NCBI GenBank assembly: GCA_963795835.1
Contig: CAWCJC010000008.1
Span: forward strand, 124,001-188,000
Origin: JALYXI01 sp963795835
GTDB lineage: Bacteria; Acidobacteriota; Terriglobia; Bryobacterales; Bryobacteraceae
Direction: 5' to 3'
Length of the DNA stretch: 64,000 nucleotides
The position numbers and the translations under genes are program-made. The notes beneath the pieces are model-generated. The model had not been told where the DNA came from. It did not search any database and was given only the letters and a program-made list of their open reading frames with translations. Numbering within the stretch: the stretch's first letter is position 1; each line of letters starts with the position of its first letter. Below are positions 1-8,883 of this stretch, piece after piece.

Positions 1-2
1 GT

Positions 3-1970
3 GTTCAGATTTCCGGCAAAAAGGACGATGCTGTTGCGGAGGCGGGCACCGCGGTAAGAAAAGTGGTAGGCCAGCACAACCGGGAGCTGGAAGTCGCACT
101 GGAAAGGGCGCACGTCAAACTTTCCGATCTTCAGAAAGCGAAGGGGGCCGACTTCTTCGCCAAACGATTTTCAGAATATCTGTCGAAGCAGTATGTCGTG
201 CCTGAGAATGCATCCTCAGAGCCGATCGTGGCGAAGATAGAGGGGATTTGCGAGAAGTTTCACTACTGCCTGGGATTCCGCGGAATATTCGAGCCGAATC
301 CGACCATCTCCTCACTTTTGATCAACGTCGTCGCGGCCCAAAATCCTGGTGAAATCGCGATGACACTCATCAATAGTCTGGAAAACGACACGTCGAAGAA
401 CTTCTCACTGGTCGACACGGGTGGGTACTCCGCCACCTCCGTGACTCTCGCCGCGCGCTATGGCGTGGGCGCTGGGGCGGTAGGATGCGAGGACGTTGCC
501 AGAATGAAGTACGAACACCACGAAGAGCCTGTCTTCCCCTGCTTGCGCGAGGCTCTCAGTGATCAAACGCAAAGCCTGCCTCTTGGCCTGTTTCGCGCAG
601 CCATTGCCGATTTCCTGATGCACTATAAGATGACCCGGCTGTACCCCACCGATGTCGATACGAGCAATTTGTCTGTCAACCGTATGGACTCGCTAGCGGG
701 TCCTCTTCTCTCCGCGTTCAATCGTGACTTGGCGTCCTACTTACGCCATGTTCGGGATGATATCCAGAAAGAGGTCGAGGATAGATCTGCTGAATCGATG
801 AGCAATGGGATTGTTAGCCTCTCGACAATCAGCAGCATACCGAGCAGCGTGGGAGCGGTCACGCAAAGCGCATTCCCCATTCGGAACACGTGGCAGTTAA
901 AAGACCTGCTCGCCGGATCGATACCGGGCAAAGATGACACCGTCGAGCAGAAAATCCCAAAGTTCCTCTCGGAAAATCTTGCCCCGGGGGTTGCTTTGCC
1001 GCTGCTGGCGGCTCTCAGCTTGGATACCACGCCAGCTTTCGCCAGCGTCGGTAAAGGGCTAACGATGGCCGTCACTCCTCAAAGCCTGCCGGGCGGGTCT
1101 TCCGCGGAATTAAACATCAACCTGATCTCCCAAGATGAGGGTCCCCCAACGGTCCAAAAAGGCTCCGCAAACGCCACACTCGATCCCATCAGCCGGGTTG
1201 CGAAACACAACTTGCAGACTGTCGTCAGAGTGAAATCGATGCGGCTGTTTGAACTCTCCAGCTTCAGTTCGCAGGTGGTTCGCGGTCAGGCAAGCATACC
1301 CCTGTTCCCAATTCCCTTCGTGGAAACACCCGTACTCAGTCAGATTTTCCGCTATCAGGGAAAACCGGTGAGCCGCTTTCACCGGAGCTTCCTGGTCGTC
1401 AGCGCGGTCGTACTGCCAACTTCGGCGGACTTGGCGTCCACGGTGACTCCCTTTCCCGATTTGATCGTCCGTTCCGTGGCATTGGAGCCGACCGCAGTAG
1501 CCTCACCGGCTCCAGCCGGCGCCACTCCGCTCGAGTACTACATCATTGCGAAAAGACAGGCGGGTGACGTACTTCGGTCGCCCGCTCTGCGAGTGGCCGA
1601 TCCTGGACTGCCTGCGGCTAGTCCTGCCCCAACTGCCCTGGTCAATCTCTCCTGGAACGATCTGGGCGACGATGTGTTCTATGACGTTTACAGAGTCAGC
1701 GGAACGAGCGCGTTCCGCATAGCCTCAAACCTGAGGCGCACACATTTTGAGGATCGCGGCGGTCCCGCTCCCGTGGCGACACTGCCCCCAGCGGGGCCTG
1801 ACCTGGCTTCCGCTTCCGCAATCTCGCCCGCTTCGTTTCTCCCGGGCACCGTACAGAAGTTTCACTCGCTCATGCGACGATGCATTATCGATGAAGCCGC
1901 AAGCCCGGCAGCGGCGCCGCCCCTATCCTGCGCCAATCTTTCGCTCAAGAACCAGATCGGTTCCCGGTGA
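3..1970 (+). CDS. Unknown exported-type protein, 5' end outside window
   Basis: The reading frame is open to the left edge (in-frame residues precede the GTG at 63), so this is the 3' part of a larger gene. I do not recognise the family. Residues roughly 320-470 form a beta-rich stretch with a 'RVKSMRLFELSSFSS' segment and a 'FHRSFLVVSAVVLPT' segment, faintly like the tail of secretin-like or outer-membrane proteins. Residues about 510-590 look like one fibronectin-III-type unit (VNLSWNDLGDD..YDVYRV). The C-terminus is Ala/Pro-rich. No catalytic motif is visible. It lies 83 bases upstream of thrS on the same strand with no obvious functional link. Coding status is supported by length and the continuous open frame; function is unknown. 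Confidence 0.75.
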   Translation, partial: VQISGKKDDAVAEAGTAVRKVVGQHNRELEVALERAHVKLSDLQKAKGADFFAKRFSEYLSKQYVVPENASSEPIVAKIEGICEKFHYCLGFRGIFEPNPTISSLLINVVAAQNPGEIAMTLINSLENDTSKNFSLVDTGGYSATSVTLAARYGVGAGAVGCEDVARMKYEHHEEPVFPCLREALSDQTQSLPLGLFRAAIADFLMHYKMTRLYPTDVDTSNLSVNRMDSLAGPLLSAFNRDLASYLRHVRDDIQKEVEDRSAESMSNGIVSLSTISSIPSSVGAVTQSAFPIRNTWQLKDLLAGSIPGKDDTVEQKIPKFLSENLAPGVALPLLAALSLDTTPAFASVGKGLTMAVTPQSLPGGSSAELNINLISQDEGPPTVQKGSANATLDPISRVAKHNLQTVVRVKSMRLFELSSFSSQVVRGQASIPLFPIPFVETPVLSQIFRYQGKPVSRFHRSFLVVSAVVLPTSADLASTVTPFPDLIVRSVALEPTAVASPAPAGATPLEYYIIAKRQAGDVLRSPALRVADPGLPAASPAPTALVNLSWNDLGDDVFYDVYRVSGTSAFRIASNLRRTHFEDRGGPAPVATLPPAGPDLASASAISPASFLPGTVQKFHSLMRRCIIDEAASPAAAPPLSCANLSLKNQIGSR

Positions 1971-2053
1971 GATCTCGTCGCAAAGACTCGAAGCCAGTTC
2001 CACTCTCGCCAACTTCCAGCCCTACTCCAGCCCCCAAATGCTAGCCTAAAAAC

Positions 2054-3999
2054 TTGCACATGCAGCTAGAAATCACCCTCCCGGACGGCTCCCTCAAACA
2101 CGTGGACTCGGGCACCACCCCCCTCGACATCGCCCGCTCCATCAGCCCCCGCCTTGCCGACGCCGCGCTCGTCGCTAAAGTCAACGGCGACCTCTACGAC
2201 CTCACGCGCCCCCTTGAAGCCAACGCTCAACTCCAGATCCTCACCGCCAAAGACCCCGAAGCGCTTTACGTCTATCGCCATTCCACCGCCCACCTGCTCG
2301 CCGCCGCTGTCCTCGACCTGTTTCCCGAAACTCAGCTCGGTATCGGTCCCCCGATCGACAACGGCTTCTATTACGATTTCCTCCGCTCCGAATCCTTCAC
2401 CCCCGACGATCTGGAAAAGCTCGAAAAACGCATGCACGAGCTGCAGTCCCAAGACCTGAAATTCGAGCGCGTCCTGACCAACAAGGCCGAAGGCCTGGCA
2501 AAATACCGCGCCGCCAACGAATCCATGAAGGTCGAGCTCATCGAAGAACGCGCCGGCGACACCTTCTCTGAATACACCCTCGGCCCCAAGTTCATCGACT
2601 TCTGCCGCGGCCCCCACGTCCCCTCCAGTTCCAAACTCAAAGTCTTCAAACTCCTCTCCGTCGCCGGTTCGTATTGGAAAGGCGACGAAAAGAACCAGCA
2701 GCTCCAGCGGATCTACGGCACCGCCTGGTTCACCCAGAAAGAGCTCGACGAATACCTCGCCAAGCTCGAAGAAGCCAAGAGACGCGACCACCGCAAGCTC
2801 GGCAAAGAGCTCGACCTCTTCAGCATCCAGGAACTCGCCGGCCCCGGCCTCATCTTCTTCCACCCCAAAGGCGGCATCATCCGCAAGCAGCATTGAAGAC
2901 TGGATGCGCGAACAGTACCTGAAGCGCGGCTATTCGCTTGTTTATACCCCCCACGTGGCTCGCCACGACTCTCTGGAAGACCTCCGGCCACGCCAATTTC
3001 TACAGCGACAACATGTTCACCCCCATGGAGCTTGATGACGCCGAATATCAGCTCAAGCCCATGAACTGCCCGTTCCACATCCTGATCTACGCGGATAAGC
3101 CGCACAGCTATCGCGATCTCCCCGTGCGTCTGGGCGAACTCGGCACCGTCTATCGCTACGAACGCTCCGGCACCATGCACGGCCTCCTGCGCGTCCGCGG
3201 CTTCTGTCAGGACGACGCCCACATCTTCTGCACCCCCGAACAGATAGAAGATGAAGTCGTCAACTGCCTCCAGTTCGCTATCGATACGCTCAGCACCTTC
3301 GGCTTTTCTGAGTACGTCGCCGAACTTTCTACTTGGGACAAAGGCGTCAGCGGCAAGTACGATGGCTCGCCCGAACAGTGGGAACTTGCTGAATCGTCGC
3401 TTCTGAAAGCCACTGAGCGCCTGGGGCTAAAAGCCAAGTTTATGCCCGACGAAGCCGCCTTCTACGGCCCCAAAATCGACATGAAACTGGTCGACGCCAT
3501 CGGCCGCCAATGGCAGCTCTCCACCGTCCAGTTCGATTTCACCCTGCCCCGCCGCTTCAACCTCGAATACATCGCCGAAGACGGAAAAAAGCACCAGCCG
3601 CTCATGGTTCACCGCGCGCTTTATGGCTCCATCGAGCGCTTTTTCGGCATCCTGATCGAGCATTATGCCGGCGCGTTCCCCGTCTGGCTCGCCCCAGTGC
3701 AGGCCATCGTTCTGCCCATTACGGATCGTCAGATGGACTACGCTCAGCAGGTTCGGAGTCAGCTCGAGCAAGCCGGAGTCCGCGTCACCGTGGACGACAG
3801 GAAGGAAAAAGTGAACCTGAAAATCCGCGATGCTCAGCTCCAAAAGATTCCTTACATGCTAGTCGTAGGTGACCGCGAAGCAAACTCGGGCGAGGTGTCC
3901 GTACGCAACCGCAAGCATGGCGACCTAGGCGTTTGTCCTATCCAAGACTTCCTCGCTAAGATTCAGGATCAAATCGCAAAAAAAATTGCATCCGAATAA
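2054..3999 (+). CDS. thrS: Threonyl-tRNA synthetase, interrupted by two +1 frameshifts
   Basis: ThrRS charges tRNA-Thr in the cytoplasm. The N-terminal part has the TGS domain (about residues 3-65), then the editing domain with HSTAH (residue 76) and FCRGPHVP. The catalytic class II core follows with MNCPFH (zinc Cys), YRYERSGTMHG, DDAHIF and VHRALYGSIERF, and an anticodon-binding domain ends the protein. The frame changes near 2890 (expected ...IIRK-x-IEDWMREQY, four bases instead of three between AAG and ATT) and again near 2965 (expected ARH-x-LWKTSGH). The 75-base middle piece reads correctly in the third frame. Two single-base insertions explain everything. The start may be the ATG at 2054 or 2060. 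Because ThrRS is essential, sequence error or a second thrS elsewhere are the alternatives to a true pseudogene. Confidence 0.95.
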
Positions 4000-4018
4000 A
4001 ATTTGAGGAACAAATTTT
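3998..4018 (+). terminator. Candidate AT-rich hairpin after thrS
   Basis: An 8-bp perfect stem (AAAATTTG / CAAATTTT) with an AGGAA loop begins at the thrS stop codon and is followed by T-rich sequence. The stem is AT-rich, so it would be a weak terminator. It is the only hairpin directly after the gene. Confidence 0.4.
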
Positions 4019-4042
4019 TAGTTTGTTCGTCATACTGGGTAA

Positions 4043-4060
4043 GGACAACCCCCCTTGTCC
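4043..4060. promoter_or_regulatory. Palindrome GGACAA-C6-TTGTCC
   Basis: A perfect 6-bp inverted repeat with a C6 spacer lies about 145 bases upstream of the HEAT-repeat gene and just past the thrS hairpin. It could be a protein-binding site or a second stem of the terminator region. No direct evidence picks between these. Confidence 0.25.
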
Positions 4061-4205
4061 CGACACGCGAGGCGCCGGTCGATCCCCCCCGGTTTACCGT
4101 CGCCCCCGTGTCCAAATCGAAGTTTCGTGTTCTCCGATGGACGATATGAAACTTAAGTTACAACTTCCTCTATAAAACTTCCCGCCCTTTGCCGATAAAG
4201 TTCCT

Positions 4206-5250
4206 ATGACGGCAGAAGAAAAGTTAGTTAAGGATTGCCTGGAACGCGCGATAGCGGAATTTCAAAGCAACCCCTTAAGCCCCGCTATCATGCGCCGCTT
4301 CGCCTCCGATGCGCCCGTGATCTTCGCCCCGGTCGCCGTTTCCATGCTGCTCACCGGCACGGAGACTGCGGGATTCCGGTATCTTGCCATGCTTCTTGTG
4401 AAGCAGCCTACCCTCTTCAAGCAGCTTTCAAACCCGTTCCTGTTCACCAGGCCACAGGCCGTCACGCTTTCGCGCCGCCTGATGAGCGTTGATCCGTCGC
4501 TCGATGTCCGCTTCGCACGCCAGCTTCCGGCCCGTAATGGCTCGCACCGACGACACTATTGAAGGCCAAGCTGCCGAACGCGCCCTCGACATCCTGGACG
4601 AAATCTCGATGGGGAAACGCGTGGTCCCGATTCTCAGTCACCTGACCAAACACGCGGACCACAAGATTTCTTCGAAAGCCACCCTGCTGGTGGGCAAACG
4701 AATCCAGAATGTGGCATTTGCGAAGCGAATTATCCAGGAAGGAACAGACCCCCGGGTGCGCGCTAACGCCATTGAGGCCGTCTGGGGCAATGATACTCCG
4801 GTGGTGCAGGAGTTATTCTGGCAGTGCACTGAAGATCGTCACAACCGTGTGGTCGGAAACGCCATGGTTGGCCTGTATCTTGCCGGAGAGGAGAAGGTGG
4901 ACGGCATTGTGACCCGTTTCGCTCAGGATTACAAGCCGGAATTTCGCATGACCTCGGCGTGGACCATGGGCCGTATCGGGAATGCGGATTACATCCCTAC
5001 CATTACGCCTCTCATCAAAGATCAGCACCCCGGCGTGCGCGGGGCGGCTCTGCGTTCGCTTCAGAACATCCGCCATATCGAAAAGGTCCGCCGCCCCAGT
5101 GAAACCAATCTGGAAGCGGAGTTGCCGGTGGATAACTCTCCGGTTGTCACGCCGGCAGAAGTGCCCGAGATTGCCATCGAATTGCGTCTCGATGGATCGT
5201 ACACTACGAGTGATAAAGCAAAGCGCTTCCGCCGTTACGCCGAGTGGTGA
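4206..5250 (+). CDS. HEAT-repeat protein, one frameshift
   Basis: The protein reads in frame 4206 up to about 4535 (SVDPSLDVRFARQLPA) and then continues in the frame used by 4489-5250 (DDTIEGQAAERALDILDEIS). One extra base near 4530-4545 explains the switch. The body contains alpha-helical HEAT-like units (PRVRANAIEAVW, HNRVVGNAMVGLY, PEFRMTSAWTMGRIG, PGVRGAALRSLQNI), each near 30 residues. Such proteins are scaffolds, and no enzyme motif is present. The acidic/Pro-rich tail ends in RRYAEW. Its stop overlaps the GTG start of the UvrC-like gene, which points to co-transcription. ATG at 4206 is the first start after the intergenic gap. Confidence 0.8.
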
Positions 5251-6371
5251 CATCCTGGAGTGTGTCGGAACGGATCGAGTTTCATCAAGACGCCTTTGAA
5301 GCGGTCCCGAACCAACCCGGCGTCTTTCTGCTATGGATGAAAGATGCGGACCGTGAACCATATCTCTCGCGGACGCGGGTTCTCAAGCGTCGGCTACTTC
5401 GTATGGGGCGCATTCCCGCGTTAGCCGAGGCAGTCTCGCATGTGCAGTATTGGCTTACTGGTTCCACCCTGGAATCCCAAATGGTGATGTATGGCCTGGC
5501 TCGCCAAAATTTCCCGGACCGCTACCTGAAGCTCTTGAATCTCCGCATGCCGGCCTACGTGCGCATTTCTTTCGGCAACCGCTTCCCCCGGAGCCAAATT
5601 GTCTCTCAGATTCCCCGCGCGGCAGGCGTCAACTTCGGCCCGTTCTCCAGCCGCGTCGCCGCCGAAAAGTTCGAGGGACAGTTCCTGGATCTGTTCCAGA
5701 TCCGCCGCTGTCAGGAGGACCTTTCGCCCTCCCCAACCCACCCCGGATGCGTTTACGGCGAAATGGGAATGTGTTTACGGCCCTGCCAGGAACAAGTCGG
5801 CCCGGAAGAGTACGGGAATGAAGTAGCGCGTGCCACGGACTTCCTCGCCACCTCCGGTGCCGCGTTCCTCAATGCCGCCGTCCAGGTGCGCGATCGCTTC
5901 AGCGAAGAGATGGATTTCGAAGCTGCCGCGCGCCAGCACAAGCGTGTCGAAAAAATCGAGGAAGTTCGCAAACTCCGCGACGAAATGGCACTCCCGCTGG
6001 ACCGCCTCCATGCCTTAGCCATCACTCCCAGCGCGGAACCGGAATCCATCGAACTCTCGCTGTTTCGAGCCGGCCACTGGCAGGGTACCCGCCGCCTCAG
6101 CTTCCGCCTGGTGGAAGGCAAGCCCGTCTCGCTCGATTCAACCCTGCGCGAAGTGCTTGCCGAATTCGGACATATCGAGCAGCCTCCGCGTGAACGCCAG
6201 GAGTACCTCGCCATCGCCGCGCGCTGGTTTTACTCCACCTGGCGCGATGGTGAACTACTGTTCTTTGACAATCCGGCCGATCCGCCCTATCGCAAACTGG
6301 TCAACGCCGTTTCGCGCGTTTACCGGGGCGTCGTCGGAGCACCGGTTGCGCCGGACAGTGTTACGGTCTAA
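5244..6371 (+). CDS. UvrC-like protein with degenerate GIY-YIG domain
   Basis: The order of parts follows excinuclease UvrC: a GIY-YIG-like N-terminus (residues ~15-100, PNQPGVFLLW...PYLSRTRVLKRRL), a Cys-containing linker (HPGCVYGEMGMCLRPC), and a UVR motif (residues ~205-235, RFSEEMDFEAAARQHKRVEKI). It ends after about 100 more residues with no helix-hairpin-helix pair and no complete RNase-H-like nuclease. At 375 aa it is far shorter than UvrC (about 600). By eye the catalytic Tyr of GVY is Phe, the YIG Gly is Ser, and the metal-binding Glu is not found at its place. It may therefore be a non-cleaving paralogue. The GTG start at 5244 or 5247 overlaps the previous stop codon. Confidence 0.85.
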   Translation: MVTSWSVSERIEFHQDAFEAVPNQPGVFLLWMKDADREPYLSRTRVLKRRLLRMGRIPALAEAVSHVQYWLTGSTLESQMVMYGLARQNFPDRYLKLLNLRMPAYVRISFGNRFPRSQIVSQIPRAAGVNFGPFSSRVAAEKFEGQFLDLFQIRRCQEDLSPSPTHPGCVYGEMGMCLRPCQEQVGPEEYGNEVARATDFLATSGAAFLNAAVQVRDRFSEEMDFEAAARQHKRVEKIEEVRKLRDEMALPLDRLHALAITPSAEPESIELSLFRAGHWQGTRRLSFRLVEGKPVSLDSTLREVLAEFGHIEQPPRERQEYLAIAARWFYSTWRDGELLFFDNPADPPYRKLVNAVSRVYRGVVGAPVAPDSVTV

Positions 6372-7634
6372 CTGGACGCCTGGCGCGTTGTGAATGCAGT
6401 TGCGTCCCATCTCAAACCCCATAATCTCGTTGTCCTCTATGCTGTTTGCGCGGGCCGGGTCGGGCCGCTCGGCGCCCTTCCCCAGATAAATCCCACTGCG
6501 CAGAATATCGGGCTCGTCCTTCCCCAAAAAGCATCCGAACTGCGCTGCTCCCGCCGGGCAATGCGCCATATTCAGATTCACCAGCCGGTTCTTCGTCACC
6601 CGGTTCGCTGTCCCGATTACGAAGATCCCGCCGAACAGCGCTCCATCGATCGTATTCTCCGTGATCGTCACATTCCGCGATTGCATGTCGGGATTGCTGT
6701 TGTTCATCACAATGCCGTAACCGCCGAACGGGTAACTGGTGGCCACATCGTGGTTCTCACAAACGTTCCCGCGCACCTCGCCGTCATGAAAGCCGTCCAG
6801 GTCGATGCACTTCCCATTTACTTCCACGAACCGGTTGTTCCGGTAGGTAGATTTGTCCGTATCGCCCGCCGTATCAAGCGCCGCTGGAATGCCGCCATTC
6901 TCAACGTCCACCAGCTTCAACGGATACCCGATCCGGTCGCCCGTGTTGTCCTCCACCACCACCTCTGTCGCATGCCCCACCTGAATCGCGTCGCGCGCTA
7001 CGTCGCTGATCGTGTTGCCCGCAATCCGCCCGCGGCTGTTGCGTGTTGTCTTGTAAAGCGAATGCGTCCAGATCCCATTTCCGCTCACGTTTTGGATGCT
7101 GGAGTTCAGAACTGCGAAATCGCTCGTACCTTGTTCCAGCAGAATGCCCCCGGTCGAGTTATTGCGGCCCTTCGCATTCGCCGATCCGCTGTCCCGCACG
7201 GCAATCCGCTCGATCCGCACTTTCGACGACTGCGTCACCAACACCGCGAACCCGGCAATCTCACGCATTCTGACGTTCTCCACCGAAACGTCCGTTGCGC
7301 CTTCAATCAGGATCCCGCTGTTTCGGGTCCACTTCGCGAACGGGACATCGGCAGGTGCAAGCCCCTGAGGCTTCCCCAGCGCGGCCCGATTCCCCTCAAT
7401 CTCGAAGTTTTCAAACCGCAGCCTCACAGCTCCCTGAGACACGAAGATCGCGCGTCCTTGAAAGGCCGGCATGGCGCGCAGAGTAGTCCCGCTCTTCGCT
7501 CCCCGGATCGTCAGGTCGTGAGCCCCGCCGGGAACCTCAATCTCCCCGGAAAGCTCCACAATCCCAGCAGGCAGTTCCACCACCCCGGTGCTCTTGAGCG
7601 TCACTTGGGCCAGAAACAGGAGCGCTGCAATCAC
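6255..7634 (-). CDS. Right-handed parallel beta-helix protein
   Basis: Repeated short beta rungs (VRIERIAVRDSG, FAVLNSSIQNVSGNGIW, GRIAGNTISDVARDAIQVG, ENTIDGALFGGIFVIG) are typical of right-handed beta-helix proteins such as pectate lyase- or NosD-like folds. A hydrophobic N-terminus (VIAALLFLAQVTL) looks like a signal peptide, so the product is probably exported. The GTG start at 7634 is chosen because it overlaps the stop of the upstream methyltransferase gene (GTGA) and puts the signal peptide first. The 3' end overlaps the convergent UvrC-like gene by 117 bases. Substrate is unknown. Context suggests a glycan-related role. Confidence 0.85.
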   Translation of the reverse strand: MIAALLFLAQVTLKSTGVVELPAGIVELSGEIEVPGGAHDLTIRGAKSGTTLRAMPAFQGRAIFVSQGAVRLRFENFEIEGNRAALGKPQGLAPADVPFAKWTRNSGILIEGATDVSVENVRMREIAGFAVLVTQSSKVRIERIAVRDSGSANAKGRNNSTGGILLEQGTSDFAVLNSSIQNVSGNGIWTHSLYKTTRNSRGRIAGNTISDVARDAIQVGHATEVVVEDNTGDRIGYPLKLVDVENGGIPAALDTAGDTDKSTYRNNRFVEVNGKCIDLDGFHDGEVRGNVCENHDVATSYPFGGYGIVMNNSNPDMQSRNVTITENTIDGALFGGIFVIGTANRVTKNRLVNLNMAHCPAGAAQFGCFLGKDEPDILRSGIYLGKGAERPDPARANSIEDNEIMGFEMGRNCIHNAPGVQLDRNTVRRNRCSDDAPVNARNGVDQFAIGRIGRIVKEQ

Positions 7635-8860
7635 CGGATCTCCAGCGCAACAGGTGCGAAGCGCCGTTCCCCAATCCGCACCTCCAGCATCTGCGCGCCT
7701 GGCGGAGTCTCTTCCGGCAACAGAAAGCTGATGTCCCATTTCTGGTTCCGCGGATCGATACAAAACATCTCAACGCCCCGCACCGGCTTCCCCCCGACAG
7801 TCGCATGGAACTGATCCGGGTTCCACACCTCCTCCATCTGCAGCTTCACCGTGCCCCCTTCAATCCGCCGATCCGCCATCAGATTCGTCCCATCGGTAAC
7901 CCGCTCAATACGCGGCACGGAGGGCCCTGGGTCGATCACGCGCATCCACGCAGTCTGGCCCAGCACTTCCACGGGCACCAGCCCGGTCCGAGTCCCGGGT
8001 GGAACCAGAATATTGAACTGCGTCAGCCCGCCACCTTCCGGCCCGATATAGGTGGAGACGGCCGCCACCCCATCCACCAGCGCCTCTGTTGTATTGAGAT
8101 CGCGGGCGACCGGGAAGCCTTCAATCCAAATGGAAGCCGATGACAAGCGCCCGTGGGCCGGCACCGCGTGCTCGCCGGTATGTGAGTTCGTAATCGCGCG
8201 GACGCGCACCGGGGCAGTCTTACGCCACGTCGTCCACATGTACTGCGTCCCTACGCCATCGAGCGCCAACAACTGCAAAGGCCGCCGGGCGGTAAATTCT
8301 CGAACTTCTTCCGCGCTGATCCGGAAGCCGCTCCATGTTGTGTACGTCTGGGCGGTCTTCGCCAATCCATTCAATTGCAAGTGCGCAATCCCACCCGGCG
8401 CCAGCACCCGCGCCACTTCTTCCAGATAACCAAACACCACCTCACCGGAAGGAATATGCTGAAACACGGCGTAGGAATAGACAAAGTCGATCGACCCGTC
8501 CGGGAACGCGCTCAGGTCGCTTCCCTCCGCATGCCGGACGTGCGCATGCGGCACACCCGCCAAATTCACCCGCGCCCGCTCGATCATCTCGTCCGAAATG
8601 TCGATCCCGTGAATCTCCTTGAAGTGCCGGCTCATGGGCCGCATCAGCCGCCCCGGACCGCACCCGATTTCGAGCGCGCGTCCGCGCCCCGGCAGCCGCT
8701 TCAGTTCGGCTTCCAGCGCGCGCACCACGTCCGCGCCCGTCGCGAAGAACTCCTCATCATCCTGCTCGCGACGCCCGAACGCGACATAGTAGTTCGCATC
8801 CTCGCGCGCTCGCTCGTTCCATTCGGAGCGCATCTGCTCCACAGTTTCACGGGCGTGCAT
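7631..8860 (-). CDS. SAM-dependent methyltransferase with C-terminal beta domain
   Basis: The class I methyltransferase core lies at about residues 60-190: glycine motif LEIGCGPGRLMRP, then GIDISDEMIERA, FDGSIDFVYSYAVFQHI-type acidic/aromatic motif and the GGIAHLQL strand. The last ~170 residues form an extra domain of beta strands (FNILVPPGTRTGLVPVEV...LEVRIGERRF) resembling IPT/TIG-like sandwiches. ATG at 8860 is chosen over an upstream in-frame ATG at 8938 because the latter would run into the divergent membrane-protein gene. It is translationally coupled to the beta-helix gene downstream. Confidence 0.85.
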   Translation of the reverse strand: MHARETVEQMRSEWNERAREDANYYVAFGRREQDDEEFFATGADVVRALEAELKRLPGRGRALEIGCGPGRLMRPMSRHFKEIHGIDISDEMIERARVNLAGVPHAHVRHAEGSDLSAFPDGSIDFVYSYAVFQHIPSGEVVFGYLEEVARVLAPGGIAHLQLNGLAKTAQTYTTWSGFRISAEEVREFTARRPLQLLALDGVGTQYMWTTWRKTAPVRVRAITNSHTGEHAVPAHGRLSSASIWIEGFPVARDLNTTEALVDGVAAVSTYIGPEGGGLTQFNILVPPGTRTGLVPVEVLGQTAWMRVIDPGPSVPRIERVTDGTNLMADRRIEGGTVKLQMEEVWNPDQFHATVGGKPVRGVEMFCIDPRNQKWDISFLLPEETPPGAQMLEVRIGERRFAPVALEIR

Positions 8861-8883
8861 AGCTGTATGGTAGTTAATTCTAA

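Noticed and set aside
2066..2893. Long minus-strand frame of 275 codons opposite thrS
   Set aside because: It is the mirror of the ThrRS coding strand, acidic/Phe-rich with no family resemblance; high-GC codon bias keeps the antisense frame open.
6390..7814. 474-codon plus-strand frame
   Set aside because: Antisense to the beta-helix gene, His/Arg-rich composition, no motif; the minus strand has signal peptide and clear repeats.
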